NCBI RefSeq assembly: GCF_001482305.1
Contig: NZ_LOHP01000060.1
Location: 124,001-188,000, forward strand
Source of the DNA: Leucobacter sp. G161
GTDB taxonomy: Bacteria > Actinomycetota > Actinomycetes > Actinomycetales > Microbacteriaceae
Length of the DNA stretch: 64,000 nt
Direction: 5' to 3'
Positions 40,173 through 48,330 of the stretch are shown here, one piece after another (position 1 is the first letter of the stretch; every line of letters begins with the position of its first letter). The position numbers and the translations under genes are program-made. The notes beneath the pieces were generated by a model. It did no database searches. It was not told where the DNA came from and saw only the letters and a list, made by a program, of their open reading frames with translations.

Positions 40173-41090
40173 ATGCACACACTCGCACTGGAGATCACCG
40201 GCGTCACCCGCCACTTTGGATCAGGAGACCGGCTCGTACGCGCCGTCAACGGGGTCGACCTCCGCGTTGAACGCGGCGAGGTCGTCGCCTTGCTCGGCCC
40301 AAACGGCGCGGGCAAAACCACGCTCCTCGACATGGTGCTCGGGCTCAGCGAGCCCGACGGCGGCTCGCTGCGGGTACTCGGCGACTCCCCTAGGAACGCA
40401 GTTGGGAACGGCTCGCTCTCCGCGGTGCTACAAACCGGCGGACTCCTCGCGGATCTCACGGTGACCGAAACCCTCGAGGTCATCGCAAGCTTCCACCGCG
40501 CCCTCGCCCGCGTGCCCGAGGTCATCGAACGGGCCAATCTCACCGACATTGCGCGCCGCAAGGTGAGCAAGTGTTCCGGCGGCGAGCAGCAGCGCGTGAA
40601 ATTCGCGCTCGCGCTCCTGCCCGACCCCGACGTGCTCGTCCTCGACGAGCCGACCGCCGGCATGGACGTCACCGCACGCCGAAAGTTCTGGGACGCCATG
40701 CGAGCCGACGCCAACGCCGGGCGGACGATCGTCTTCGCCACCCACTACCTCGAGGAAGCCGAGCAGTTCGCCCGCCGGACAGTCGTCATGAACCACGGCA
40801 AGGTGGTCGCCGACGGCGACACCGCAACGCTCCGCGCCTCGCTGGGCGGGCGCACGCTCCGGGCGACGCTCCCCGCGGCAGACTCGGCATCGGCGGCACT
40901 GCTCGCAGAGCTCGCGGCGCTCCAGTCCGACGGTTCAATCACCTCGCTCGAGCGGGACGCAGGCAGGATCCTCATCCACACCCCGAACTCAGACGCGATC
41001 GCCGCGCGCCTCCTCCAGGCTGGCGCCACCGAGCTCGAAATCGCCGCGCCCACACTCGAAACCGCGTTCGCAGCGCTCACGGAGGCCTAA
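40173..41090 (+). CDS. ABC-2-type transporter, ATP-binding protein
   Basis: A 305-residue ATPase with Walker A GPNGAGKTT, Q-loop VLQTGGLLADLTVTE, signature KCSGGEQQR, Walker B VLVLDEPTAGMD and H-loop FATHYLEEAE. The C-terminal extension of about 90 residues (TLRASLGGRTLRATLP and LETAFAALTEA) is typical of drug or lantibiotic exporters of the CcmA/NatA type. It is followed 4 bases later by the permease. Substrate unknown; with the sensor kinase operon the system resembles antimicrobial-peptide or cell-envelope stress export cassettes. Confidence 0.9.
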   Translation: MHTLALEITGVTRHFGSGDRLVRAVNGVDLRVERGEVVALLGPNGAGKTTLLDMVLGLSEPDGGSLRVLGDSPRNAVGNGSLSAVLQTGGLLADLTVTETLEVIASFHRALARVPEVIERANLTDIARRKVSKCSGGEQQRVKFALALLPDPDVLVLDEPTAGMDVTARRKFWDAMRADANAGRTIVFATHYLEEAEQFARRTVVMNHGKVVADGDTATLRASLGGRTLRATLPAADSASAALLAELAALQSDGSITSLERDAGRILIHTPNSDAIAARLLQAGATELEIAAPTLETAFAALTEA

Positions 41091-41094
41091 GCCC

Positions 41095-41853
41095 ATGCTG
41101 TTCACCACCACATTCTTCCGCGTCGAGGTGCTCCGGCAGTTCCGCAACCCGTACACGCTCGCGTTCACGCTCGCGATGCCCGTCGCGATGTACCTCCTCT
41201 TTGGGGCCAACGCCGAGTACGCCTCCGCGAGCGCGGGCAACGGCAACGTCGCGTTCTACGTCATGGCGTCGATGGCCGCGTTCGGCACGGCCACCGCAAT
41301 GACCTCGCTGTGTGCGCTCGCGGCTTCCGAGGTCGGCCAGGGCTGGGGCAGACAGATCGCGCTCACGCCCCTGTCGATCACCGGCTACGCCGTCGTCAAG
41401 CTCGCCGTCGCGCTCGCGTTCTCTGCATTCTCGACCGCGATCGTCTTCGCCGTCGGCGTGCTCACCGGGGCGCGCGCCGATTCGCTCTGGTCGTGGCTCG
41501 TCGTCGCGGGCATCATTCTTGCGGGCGGGCTCATGTTTGGGCTGTTCGGGCTCGGGGTGGGGCTCGCATTCAACTCCGATTCCGCGGCGTCGCTCGCGTC
41601 GATCTCGATCACGCTGTTCGGCTTCGTCGGCAACCTGTTCATGCCGCTCTCGGGCGCCATGCTCGACGTGGCCCGTTTCACCCCCATGTACGGCTATGGC
41701 GCGCTCGTGCGGTGGCCCATCACCGAGGGCGCCCTGGTCATGGGCGGCGGCAGCGAACCTCTCTGGGTCGCGCTCGCAAACTTCGCGGTCTGGACACTGC
41801 TCTTTGGGCTCCTCGTGCGCTACGGCGTGTTGCGCTCCCGCCGTCGCCGTTAG
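41095..41853 (+). CDS. ABC-2-type transporter permease
   Basis: A 252-residue membrane protein with six predicted helices, starting FRVEVLRQFRNPYTLAFTLAMPVAMYLLFG, the usual ABC-2 opening. A loop after helix 2 contains GWGRQIALTPLSITGY (the coupling segment), and near the end FMPLSGAMLDVARFTPMYGYGALVRWP. It forms the membrane part of the preceding ATPase. The ATG at 41095 is 4 bases after the ATPase stop. Confidence 0.9.
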   Translation: MLFTTTFFRVEVLRQFRNPYTLAFTLAMPVAMYLLFGANAEYASASAGNGNVAFYVMASMAAFGTATAMTSLCALAASEVGQGWGRQIALTPLSITGYAVVKLAVALAFSAFSTAIVFAVGVLTGARADSLWSWLVVAGIILAGGLMFGLFGLGVGLAFNSDSAASLASISITLFGFVGNLFMPLSGAMLDVARFTPMYGYGALVRWPITEGALVMGGGSEPLWVALANFAVWTLLFGLLVRYGVLRSRRRR

Positions 41854-41883
41854 GCTCCCAGCCGTGCCATTAGGCTCTCAGAC

Positions 41884-42981
41884 ATGAAGCACGACCAGAC
41901 CGAAACCCAGGACGCCTGGGCGCGCTACGGCTGGCTCATGGGCGCGATCTGGCTCGTGTTCCTGTTCTACCCCATCACCGCGCTGGCCAGTTCGAACGCC
42001 CCTCTACCGTTCCTGGTGCTCGGCTGGTGCGGGGTCGTGGGCTTCGCCGCCGCGTACCTCTCCGGGTTCATCATCGGGATGCGCGATTCGGGCACGGGCA
42101 CGCAGCGCGTCACCGTGCTTATCTTCTGGGCGGCCCTCGGGTGCGTACTGCTCACGATTCCCGCGATTTCCTGGCCCGCGCTGAGCTTTCTCCCGTTCCT
42201 CATGTCGTACGCCTCCTACATTCTCAGCCGGCCATGGCACTGGGCCCTGAATGTGCTCGGCCCAGCGATTGTGACGGGATACGTCATCTCCGCTGGTGTT
42301 GCTGCCCGCAGCCAGCCGTGGGGACTCATGTGGATCGTCTGCATGATCGCCATCGTGAACTCCATTAACTCCTGGCTCATTCGGCGCTCCGCCCGCGCAG
42401 ACGAGCTCAGGTTCGAACTCGCCACGAGCGAGGAGCGCGAGTCGGTCGCGCGCGACGTGCACGACCTGCTCGGCCACTCTCTCACCGTGATCAAGCTCAA
42501 GGCTGAGCTCGCGGCTCGGCTCGTCGAGCAAGATCCCGCGCGAGCGCGCGCCGAGCTCGACGAGATCGTGCGACTCTCGAGCGAGGCCATCGCGGGCGTA
42601 CGCGGCACCGTCACTGGGCTCCGCGCCGAGAGCCTTTCTGAACAACTGCATGCGAGCAGCAGCGCGCTCGCGGCCGCTGGCATCGTCTTCGAAATGCGCG
42701 GATCGACCACAGTGCTGTCGCCGGCGCAGTCAATTCCTGCCGCATGGATCCTTCGGGAGGCGACGACAAACATCCTCCGACACGCATCCGCAAGTCGGGT
42801 ACTCGTGTCGCTTTCCCCTGGCACGCTCTTCATCGAGGATGATGGGACGGGCCTCGCCGGACCGAGAGCCCGAACCGGCAGCGGGCTGCGCAACATGGAA
42901 GAGCGCGCCGCTGCAGCCGGCGCGGAACTCCGCGTCGGCGCCGCAACACCAACCGGAACGAGAGTGAGCCTGACATGGTGA
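41884..42981 (+). CDS. Sensor histidine kinase (HisKA_3/DesK-like)
   Basis: A 365-residue sensor with five or six N-terminal membrane helices (to about residue 165), a HisKA_3 dimerisation domain with the phospho-acceptor in RDVHDLLGHSLTVIK (His193), and a C-terminal HATPase with EATTNILRHA, FIEDDGTGL and GSGLRNMEERA. The helices have short loops, typical of intramembrane-sensing DesK/LiaS-like kinases. It overlaps the response regulator by 7 bases. Likely it senses envelope or drug stress and controls the adjacent transporter; the signal is unknown. Confidence 0.9.
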   Translation: MKHDQTETQDAWARYGWLMGAIWLVFLFYPITALASSNAPLPFLVLGWCGVVGFAAAYLSGFIIGMRDSGTGTQRVTVLIFWAALGCVLLTIPAISWPALSFLPFLMSYASYILSRPWHWALNVLGPAIVTGYVISAGVAARSQPWGLMWIVCMIAIVNSINSWLIRRSARADELRFELATSEERESVARDVHDLLGHSLTVIKLKAELAARLVEQDPARARAELDEIVRLSSEAIAGVRGTVTGLRAESLSEQLHASSSALAAAGIVFEMRGSTTVLSPAQSIPAAWILREATTNILRHASASRVLVSLSPGTLFIEDDGTGLAGPRARTGSGLRNMEERAAAAGAELRVGAATPTGTRVSLTW

Positions 42982-43616
42982 CCCCAGGCGCTGCACACGC
43001 CCCGACGGGCAATATTCGGCTGCTCATCGCCGACGACCAGGCGCTCGTACGCGGCGCGCTCGGCGCTCTGCTGTCACTCGAGGGCGACCTCGAGGTCGTC
43101 GGTTACGCCGGAAATGGTGACGAGGCGGTCACCGAGGCGCAACGATTGCGCCCGGACGTGTGCCTCATGGACGTACAAATGCCGGGGCTTGACGGCCTCG
43201 AGGCCACCCGGCTGGTTGTCGCTGCGTGCGAATCGACGCGGGTACTCATCGTCACGACCTTTGCAAAGCCCGGGTATCTGCGCCAAGCACTCGAGGCTGG
43301 AGCAAGCGGATTCGTCGTGAAAGATACCCCGGCAGAACAGCTTGCTGAGGCCGTGCGACGCGTGCACGCCGGGAGCCGCGTCGTTGACCCCGCGCTCGCC
43401 GAAGCATCGCTCTTCGAAGGAGCAAACCCCCTCAGCGAGCGGGAACGGGAAGTGCTCAAGTACGCGGGTGACGGCCTCACAGCGCCCGCAATTGCCGCCG
43501 AGGTGTTCCTCTCTGCCGGTACGGTTCGGAACCTGCTCTCCGCTGCAATCGGTAAGGTCGGTGCGCGCAACCGCACAGCCGCTGCGCGCATTGCTCAGGA
43601 CAAAGGATGGATCTAG
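42975..43616 (+). CDS. NarL/LuxR-family response regulator
   Basis: A 213-residue regulator with a receiver domain (LLIADDQ, phosphorylated Asp66 in LMDVQMPGLDG, VKDTP) and a C-terminal LuxR helix-turn-helix (LSEREREVLKYAGDGLTAPAIAAEVFLSAGTVRNLLSAAIGKVGARNRTAA in part). It is the partner of the kinase with which it overlaps. The palindrome at 40107-40129 is its most likely target. Its stop overlaps the next gene by one base (TAGTG). Confidence 0.92.
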   Translation: MVTPGAAHAPTGNIRLLIADDQALVRGALGALLSLEGDLEVVGYAGNGDEAVTEAQRLRPDVCLMDVQMPGLDGLEATRLVVAACESTRVLIVTTFAKPGYLRQALEAGASGFVVKDTPAEQLAEAVRRVHAGSRVVDPALAEASLFEGANPLSEREREVLKYAGDGLTAPAIAAEVFLSAGTVRNLLSAAIGKVGARNRTAAARIAQDKGWI

Positions 43617-44335
43617 TGCCCCGAAGCCCTGACATGCCTCGCGTGGCGGTGGCTGCGGTCTCGGTCGTGCGTACGACACTCGGCGTATGCGTGCTCGCGG
43701 TGCTCGGCTATACCTACGTAGTCGGAGTCTCGATTGACGGGGCGAATCCGTTCAACTATTTCGGGTACTTTACGAACCTCACCTGCCTCCTCACGGCCCT
43801 GCTCGCTGTCGCGCTCGGGGCAGGAGGCCTCGCCGGCCGCAGGCCGACCCCTGCGATGGACGCGACGAGGGCTGCCCTGGTCGCGAGCATGCTCGTTGTC
43901 GGCGTGATCTACAACACGCTGATTCCCGGCACCGGCACGGCCCCACCCTGGGTCTCGACAGTGCTCCATGTCGTCTTCCCTGCTGCCGTGCTCGTGGACT
44001 GGGCGTTCGTTGGTGACCGCGGCCCGCTCCCCTGGCGCAGACTGTGGCTGGTTCTGCCCTACCCGCTCCTGTGGCTCACCGTTGTACTCATTCGGGGCGT
44101 GACCGACGGCTGGGTGCCCTATGGTTTTCTGCTCCCCAGCCACGGCCTCGGTTGGATACTCGGACATGTCGCCGCTCTCCTGGCAGCGCTGCTCGCGGCT
44201 GCTGCACTCGTGTGGGCGCTCTCTCGATGCGGGGGCATTTCGTGCTTTCTGGCTGATCCCCGCACGCTCGACCCCGAGGGCGACACGGCCGAGCCCGTTT
44301 CGACTGTTCCCGACCACCAAGATCTGCTAAAGTAA
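43616..44335 (+). CDS. Pr6Pr-family membrane protein
   Basis: A 239-residue polytopic protein with about six helices and the pattern FNYFGYFTNLTCL, then TLIPGTGTAPPWVSTVLHVVFPAAVLVDWAFVG and a C-terminal GWILGHVAALLAALLAAAAL. This resembles proteins annotated Pr6Pr (FAR-17a/AIG1-like) in actinobacteria; function unknown. Start: an ATG at 43607 abuts AAAGG, whereas the GTG at 43616 is 9 bases beyond it and overlaps the regulator stop, so 43616 is preferred. It is translationally coupled to the two-component operon. Confidence 0.75.
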   Translation: MPRSPDMPRVAVAAVSVVRTTLGVCVLAVLGYTYVVGVSIDGANPFNYFGYFTNLTCLLTALLAVALGAGGLAGRRPTPAMDATRAALVASMLVVGVIYNTLIPGTGTAPPWVSTVLHVVFPAAVLVDWAFVGDRGPLPWRRLWLVLPYPLLWLTVVLIRGVTDGWVPYGFLLPSHGLGWILGHVAALLAALLAAAALVWALSRCGGISCFLADPRTLDPEGDTAEPVSTVPDHQDLLK

Positions 44336-44348
44336 GTTCTTGACTTGC

Positions 44349-44366
44349 GTGTGGTTCAATCCACAC
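44349..44366 (+). promoter_or_regulatory. Small hairpin in the rpsT leader
   Basis: Six-base arms GTGTGG and CCACAC with a 6-base loop lie 70 bases upstream of rpsT. A TAAAGT -10-like hexamer at the end of the preceding gene would place it in the transcript. It could be a control element for S20, but no known S20 leader was recognised. Confidence 0.3.
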
Positions 44367-44435
44367 CCCCGTTAGGTGCCCTCTCTCACCGCGCGGATCA
44401 ACCCGATTGACCTCAACTGAAGGAACCAACCCAAC

Positions 44436-44696
44436 GTGGCAAATATTAAGTCGCAGATCAAGCGCATCAAGACCAACGCTAAGGCGACTGAGCGCAACCG
44501 CGCGCACAAGAGCGAGCTCCGCACCGTCATCCGCAAGACCCGTGACGCAGTGACCGCTGGCGACAAGGCTGCAGCAGAGTCGGCGCTGAAGGTCGCAACC
44601 CGCAAGCTCGACAAGGCCGTTTCGAAGGGCGTGATTCACAAGAATCAGGCTGCGAACCGCAAGTCGAAGCTTGCAGCTCAGGTCGCAAAGATCTAA
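44436..44696 (+). CDS. rpsT: 30S ribosomal protein S20
   Basis: S20 is a small basic primary binder of 16S rRNA. The 86-residue protein [20 protein letters not shown], with [18 protein letters not shown] and [19 protein letters not shown], is a clear match at normal length. The start is GTG at 44436 with GAAGGA about 12 bases upstream. A strong terminator follows. It is convergent with holA, 610 bases away. Confidence 0.97.
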   Translation: MANIKSQIKRIKTNAKATERNRAHKSELRTVIRKTRDAVTAGDKAAAESALKVATRKLDKAVSKGVIHKNQAANRKSKLAAQVAKI

Positions 44697-44710
44697 GCAT
44701 CTCAGCTTTC

Positions 44711-44744
44711 TGGCTCAGGCCCCGCTTCGGTGGGGCCTGAGCCA
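44711..44744 (+). terminator. Rho-independent terminator of rpsT
   Basis: A 13-bp stem (TGGCTCAGGCCCC and its complement) with an 8-base loop GCTTCGGT is followed by TTTTT. It begins 14 bases after the rpsT stop. Confidence 0.92.
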
Positions 44745-44846
44745 TTTTTGCGTGAGAAGGCAAGAACTACCAGGCTCGACGAGCACACCTGGGAACTGCG
44801 AAACGCCTCCGCTTGCTCTGAGTGGCGCCCTCCGAGCCAGTGGTTT

Positions 44847-45025
44847 GGAGCGAAGCCCCTTTTCGCATCACCACCAGACTCTCGGCACTCAGGCACGCCC
44901 AGCCTGAATCGCTGACTAGACATGTCCTCAGCGAGGTCAGGAGTGATCGGCAGCACAAAGGTCATGACCTCGCTGAGGTCATGGCTCATGAGCGCTCTGC
45001 ACCGCTGAGGTCTGCACCCACAGTC
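44847..45025 (-). repeat. Dispersed intergenic repeat, copy B
   Basis: Homologous to copy A but on the minus strand, between the convergent rpsT and holA. On the plus strand: a flank with GGAGCGAAGCCCCTTTTCGC, imperfect palindrome 44921-44940 (CATGTCCTC, AGC, GAGGTCAG), core 44941-44962, perfect palindrome 44963-44983 (CATGACCTC, GCT, GAGGTCATG), then flank GCTCATGAGC and on to GACCTC-type sequence ending CACAGTC at 45025. Core orientation relative to flanks is the same as in copy A (about 16 of 22 bases match). Confidence 0.85.
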
Positions 45026-45066
45026 ATCGCACTAGCCGCTGTCCGCTCGCCCGAGTGAAGAGGCGT

Positions 45067-45306
45067 CTACCCCAACGCGGCAAGCCAGTAGCCGACGAAG
45101 ACTGGGCCACCTGAGGTGCTCATCGTCCGGAGGACGCCGACAGACAGCCTCCCTGGCTCGACGAGATCTGATCCCGAGACACCCCTCGGCAGAAAGGTCC
45201 AGGTGTCGATGAGCCCACTCAGCGCCCATGACGGAAACGTCGAACACCAACAGGCCCAGCGAGAACCAGACGTTGGCAATCCCGTAGTTCTCGCCGCGCC
45301 GAGGTG
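45067..45306 (-). pseudogene. Frameshifted remnant of a small membrane protein
   Basis: Directly after the holA stop the minus strand reads, in one frame, GENYGIANVWFSLGLLVFDVSVMG and then, in another frame, ALSGLIDTWTFLPRGVSG to LRTMSTSGGPVFVGYWLAALG and TAG at 45067. Joined at about 45215-45225 these would form a plausible hydrophobic protein, but no start codon is evident and the frame is broken. I do not recognise the family; it may be chance coding potential. Confidence 0.3.
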
Positions 45307-46305
45307 TCAGCCGTATCGGCCGCGGAGCGCAACGAACGACACAAACCGCTCGATAGCATACTCGGGGTCGCGACTGCCACCCTTGAGGTTCCACTCGGTC
45401 TCGGCCGCAAGATCGATCGCACGCGCGAGATCTTCCTCGCGCCAGCCGCGAATGTCCTTCAGCGCACGATCAACCATCCATGGCGCCATACCAAATTGCT
45501 TCGCGAGCTGGCCCGAGGACCCTCGGGCGCCGTAGACCCGAGCCATGCCACGGAGCTTCATGTTCAGCACTGCGAGGATCGGAATGGGCGAGGTGCCTCC
45601 CAGCATCGCCTGCCTCAGCAGTACCAGCGCGTCCGCCCGCTTACCGGCGACGGCGGCATCTGCAACCTTGAAGCCACTCGCTTCCACTCGACCCTCCGTG
45701 GCGCGATTCACCTGGTCCTCGGTGATTTCGGCGCCAACGTCGGAGATGAGCTGGGCGCAAGCACCGGCGAGTTCGGCAACGCTGCCGGACGAATACGCGG
45801 CGGCGAGCATCCGTACGGCGCCGGGCGTGGCCCGCGCCCCTAGCCGCCGGAACTCACCCTGCGCGAACGCGAGCCGCTCCTGGTCTTTCTTGAGCTCAGG
45901 GCAGAGCACCTCAACGGCGCCCTGCGTCTTACGCACAGCGTCAAGGAGCGCCTTACCCCGCTGTCCGCCCGCATGCCGGAGCACGAGCGTCGTATCCTCT
46001 GCCGGCCCGGTAATGTACCGCTTCGCATCTTCAATGAATGCGTCGGAGCACTTCTCGACCCCGCTCACTCGAATCAGCCGGGGCTCCGCGAACAATGACG
46101 GGCTCGCAAGCGTAAAGAGTTCACCCGCGCCATAGCTGGCGGCGTCGATGTCGTGCACCTCAAGTTCGCTGTGCGCTTCGCGGAGGATGTCGCGAAGGCG
46201 CTGCGAAGCGCGATCCGCAAAAAACTCCTCAGGACCGCTGACCAGCACCACAGGCGCCGGCGTTACGTCCATCCACTCGAGCTGAGAAATCTTAGATGCT
46301 GCCAC
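45307..46305 (-). CDS. holA: DNA polymerase III subunit delta
   Basis: HolA opens the sliding clamp as part of the clamp loader. The 332-residue protein has the pattern APVVLVSGPEEFFADRA, VEKCSDAFIED, CPELKKDQERLAFAQGEFRRLG and the C-terminal GMAPWMVDRALKDIRGWREEDLARAI, which fits actinobacterial delta subunits. The start is GTG at 46305. In relatives comEC lies directly upstream; here 6.2 kb of regulator and siderophore-transport genes intervene. Confidence 0.93.
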   Translation of the reverse strand: MAASKISQLEWMDVTPAPVVLVSGPEEFFADRASQRLRDILREAHSELEVHDIDAASYGAGELFTLASPSLFAEPRLIRVSGVEKCSDAFIEDAKRYITGPAEDTTLVLRHAGGQRGKALLDAVRKTQGAVEVLCPELKKDQERLAFAQGEFRRLGARATPGAVRMLAAAYSSGSVAELAGACAQLISDVGAEITEDQVNRATEGRVEASGFKVADAAVAGKRADALVLLRQAMLGGTSPIPILAVLNMKLRGMARVYGARGSSGQLAKQFGMAPWMVDRALKDIRGWREEDLARAIDLAAETEWNLKGGSRDPEYAIERFVSFVALRGRYG

Positions 46306-46367
46306 GCGTCAACTTTACCGCCAGCACCTGACATCCGCGCTGCCGCCATATTGGCGGGCGTGGGAGA

Positions 46368-46952
46368 CTATGCCCCGGCCTTGACCGGCGGATTCGAAAT
46401 GAGGGATCCGACGAGCTGGTCGTACTCTGCAGGGGTAACCGGCTTCCCGAGCAACAGGTTGCGAAACACGAGCACGCCGAGCAGACTGTCGAGCACGAGA
46501 TCGGCATCGAGGTTCTTCGGGAGCGCCCCTTGCCCCACCCAGTGCATGAGAATTTGCGCGCCGAGCTCACGCCGCGCTTGACCGAAGCGCGCGATGAACC
46601 CTGGCAGCACCTCCGGGCTCAGCACGGTGTAGGCAAAATTCTGGAGCGTCGCACCGTCAGCTCCACCAACGATGGGCTGGTAGTTCACATACGCCGCAAG
46701 GTCGCCGTGCAGATTGCCGGTGTCCGGCAGGTCCCCAACCGCATAGATCCGCTCGATGGCGTCAAGAATGAGGTCCGAACGTTTCGGCCAGCGCCGATAA
46801 ATCGCCGGCTTCGTGGTCTTGGCACGCTGGGCAATCGCTTCGATCCTGAGGGCTGGAAGCCCATCACTCAGGATATGCGTCGCCACCTCCGAGAGCACCC
46901 GTTCCGTCAGGGCCTCGTCGCGAGGTCTGCCCGCCTGGGCTGGCAAGGACAT
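46368..46952 (-). CDS. TetR-family transcriptional regulator
   Basis: A 194-residue repressor with an N-terminal helix-turn-helix (ERVLSEVATHILSDGLPALRIEAIAQRAKTTKPAIYRRWPKRSDLI) and a C-terminal ligand domain with ADLVLDSLLGVLVFRNLLLG. The ligand is unknown. The ATG at 46952 begins MSLPAQAGRPRDEAL; a GGAGG lies about 14 bases upstream. Codons further upstream remain open but lack similarity. It is divergent from the AraC gene across an AT-rich gap, so control of the transporter region or of itself is possible. Confidence 0.88.
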   Translation of the reverse strand: MSLPAQAGRPRDEALTERVLSEVATHILSDGLPALRIEAIAQRAKTTKPAIYRRWPKRSDLILDAIERIYAVGDLPDTGNLHGDLAAYVNYQPIVGGADGATLQNFAYTVLSPEVLPGFIARFGQARRELGAQILMHWVGQGALPKNLDADLVLDSLLGVLVFRNLLLGKPVTPAEYDQLVGSLISNPPVKAGA

Positions 46953-47394
46953 CTTTACTACCACTTCCTCCGCGCGCTTCGTCTGCGCGCACTCTCTCGT
47001 ACTCGGCAACGCAAGACTTCAACGCCCCGTGGATACACACGGTGAGTGGATTGAATGCTTAAGGTTGCCCGATCGATACTGCCAATCATGCAGATACGTA
47101 GCGCACAATTTATCGACGAGTTCGACACTAATCGAATCTCGCCGGGAATACCATCCGCGACGCGCCGAAATTAATTCACCCCTCCCCCAATAACCTGTCC
47201 GCATCTGGGGTTTTCCCGACCAATTCTTAATTGATGAACATTTAATATCACCCACAATTCATCCCGCCAGTGGACCACCGGCCGCGATCATCACCGAACC
47301 ACTTTCCATCACGCATTTCGGCGGCACTCCAGCAAAATCATTCATCTGATTAATGTAAGGTGAACCTAAGTAATCAGCGATTCCCGAGGTGTTC
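46953..47394 (+). other. AT-rich divergent regulatory region
   Basis: About 440 bases between the TetR and AraC starts hold no convincing gene. The stretch from about 47040 to 47395 is clearly richer in A and T than the rest of the window (for example TTCTTAATTGATGAACATTT). It carries an iron-box-like site at its right end. The composition suggests promoters and possibly the edge of a transferred block. Confidence 0.55.
47356..47374 (+). promoter_or_regulatory. DtxR/IdeR-like iron box
   Basis: TAAGGTGAACCTAAGTAAT agrees with the 19-base consensus TTAGGTTAGCCTAACCTAA at 12 positions, best in the left two-thirds. It lies 20 bases upstream of the AraC start and before the siderophore-transport genes, which is where iron-dependent repression is expected. 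The match is partial. Confidence 0.5.
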
Positions 47395-48186
47395 ATGACG
47401 TTGCTTGAGGTGCGGCCGCCAGTGGCCGCCATTCCCAGTTCGGAGCACCACGTGAGTTCCCCCTTCCTCTTGCGCACGAAGATCGTGGTCCCCGGGCACG
47501 CGACGACCTGGCCCACGCACACCCACCCCGAGCACGAGCTCCTCTGGACGGATCGCGGTGTCGTGACGATGGTCGCCGACGGTAAGCAGTGGACCGTGGC
47601 GCCCGGGGTTGGACTCTGGATCCCCGCGGGCGTTGACCACCAGGGGTCATCACGCGAGAGTACCGAGGTCCGTGCGACGTACTTCTCCCCCGAGAGCTGG
47701 CACAAGCCCTGGGACCGACCCGTGGCTGTCCGCGTCCCACCGGCAGTCCGAGAACTCCTAATACACCTCTGGCGCTCGCCCATGTCGGTCGAAGAGCGCG
47801 TCAGGGCCCAACAGGTCTGCGTGGACATGCTCCACATCTCAGATGACATCGATCTCGACCTCCCGCTTCCCGAGGACCGCCGCCTCGCCCTACTCGTGGA
47901 GATGATCCTGAGCGATCCCGCTGACGACCGGTCGCTTGAGCAGTGGGCATCGATCCTCAACATGACATCCCGCACGCTCACCCGCGCATTCAGCAACGAA
48001 ATCGCGATGAGCTTCGCGCAGTGGCGTCGTCTCGTGCGGATGCGCTGCGCCCTCGGTCATCTGAGCGAGGGAATGAGCGTGAAGTCCGTCGCGCGTCGAG
48101 TCGGCTACAGCACGACGAGCGCATTCGTCTCAGCCTTCCGGAAGACCGTCGGCTACACGCCGGGCGAACTCGCCGAGCGCATCTAA
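47395..48186 (+). CDS. AraC-family transcriptional regulator
   Basis: A 263-residue regulator with an N-terminal cupin-like sensor (PGHATTWPTHTHPEHELLWTDRGVVTM, GLWIPAGVDHQG) and a C-terminal double helix-turn-helix (SLEQWASILNMTSRTLTRAFSNEIAMSFAQWRRLVRM, SVARRVGYSTTSAFVSAFRKTVGYTPGE). The ATG at 47395 has GAGG 5 bases upstream. AraC regulators beside siderophore uptake genes often sense the ferric siderophore; this is inference. An iron-box-like site lies just upstream. Confidence 0.9.
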   Translation: MTLLEVRPPVAAIPSSEHHVSSPFLLRTKIVVPGHATTWPTHTHPEHELLWTDRGVVTMVADGKQWTVAPGVGLWIPAGVDHQGSSRESTEVRATYFSPESWHKPWDRPVAVRVPPAVRELLIHLWRSPMSVEERVRAQQVCVDMLHISDDIDLDLPLPEDRRLALLVEMILSDPADDRSLEQWASILNMTSRTLTRAFSNEIAMSFAQWRRLVRMRCALGHLSEGMSVKSVARRVGYSTTSAFVSAFRKTVGYTPGELAERI

Positions 48187-48330
48187 CCCTGGGCAGGGCT
48201 GCACGTGGCCGCTGTCCGAATTGAAACACAGTGTGTCTCCCGACACGGTGACCGGCCGCGTAGCGTCAAAAGCAGTGCCCCACGTGGCCCGCGTTCCCTG
48301 TCCGGCCAACCATGGAGTTCCCACCCGACA

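Noticed and set aside
47019-47255. 78-codon minus-strand frame in the AT-rich gap
   Set aside because: No Shine-Dalgarno, no recognisable motif, and the region has the character of a regulatory gap.
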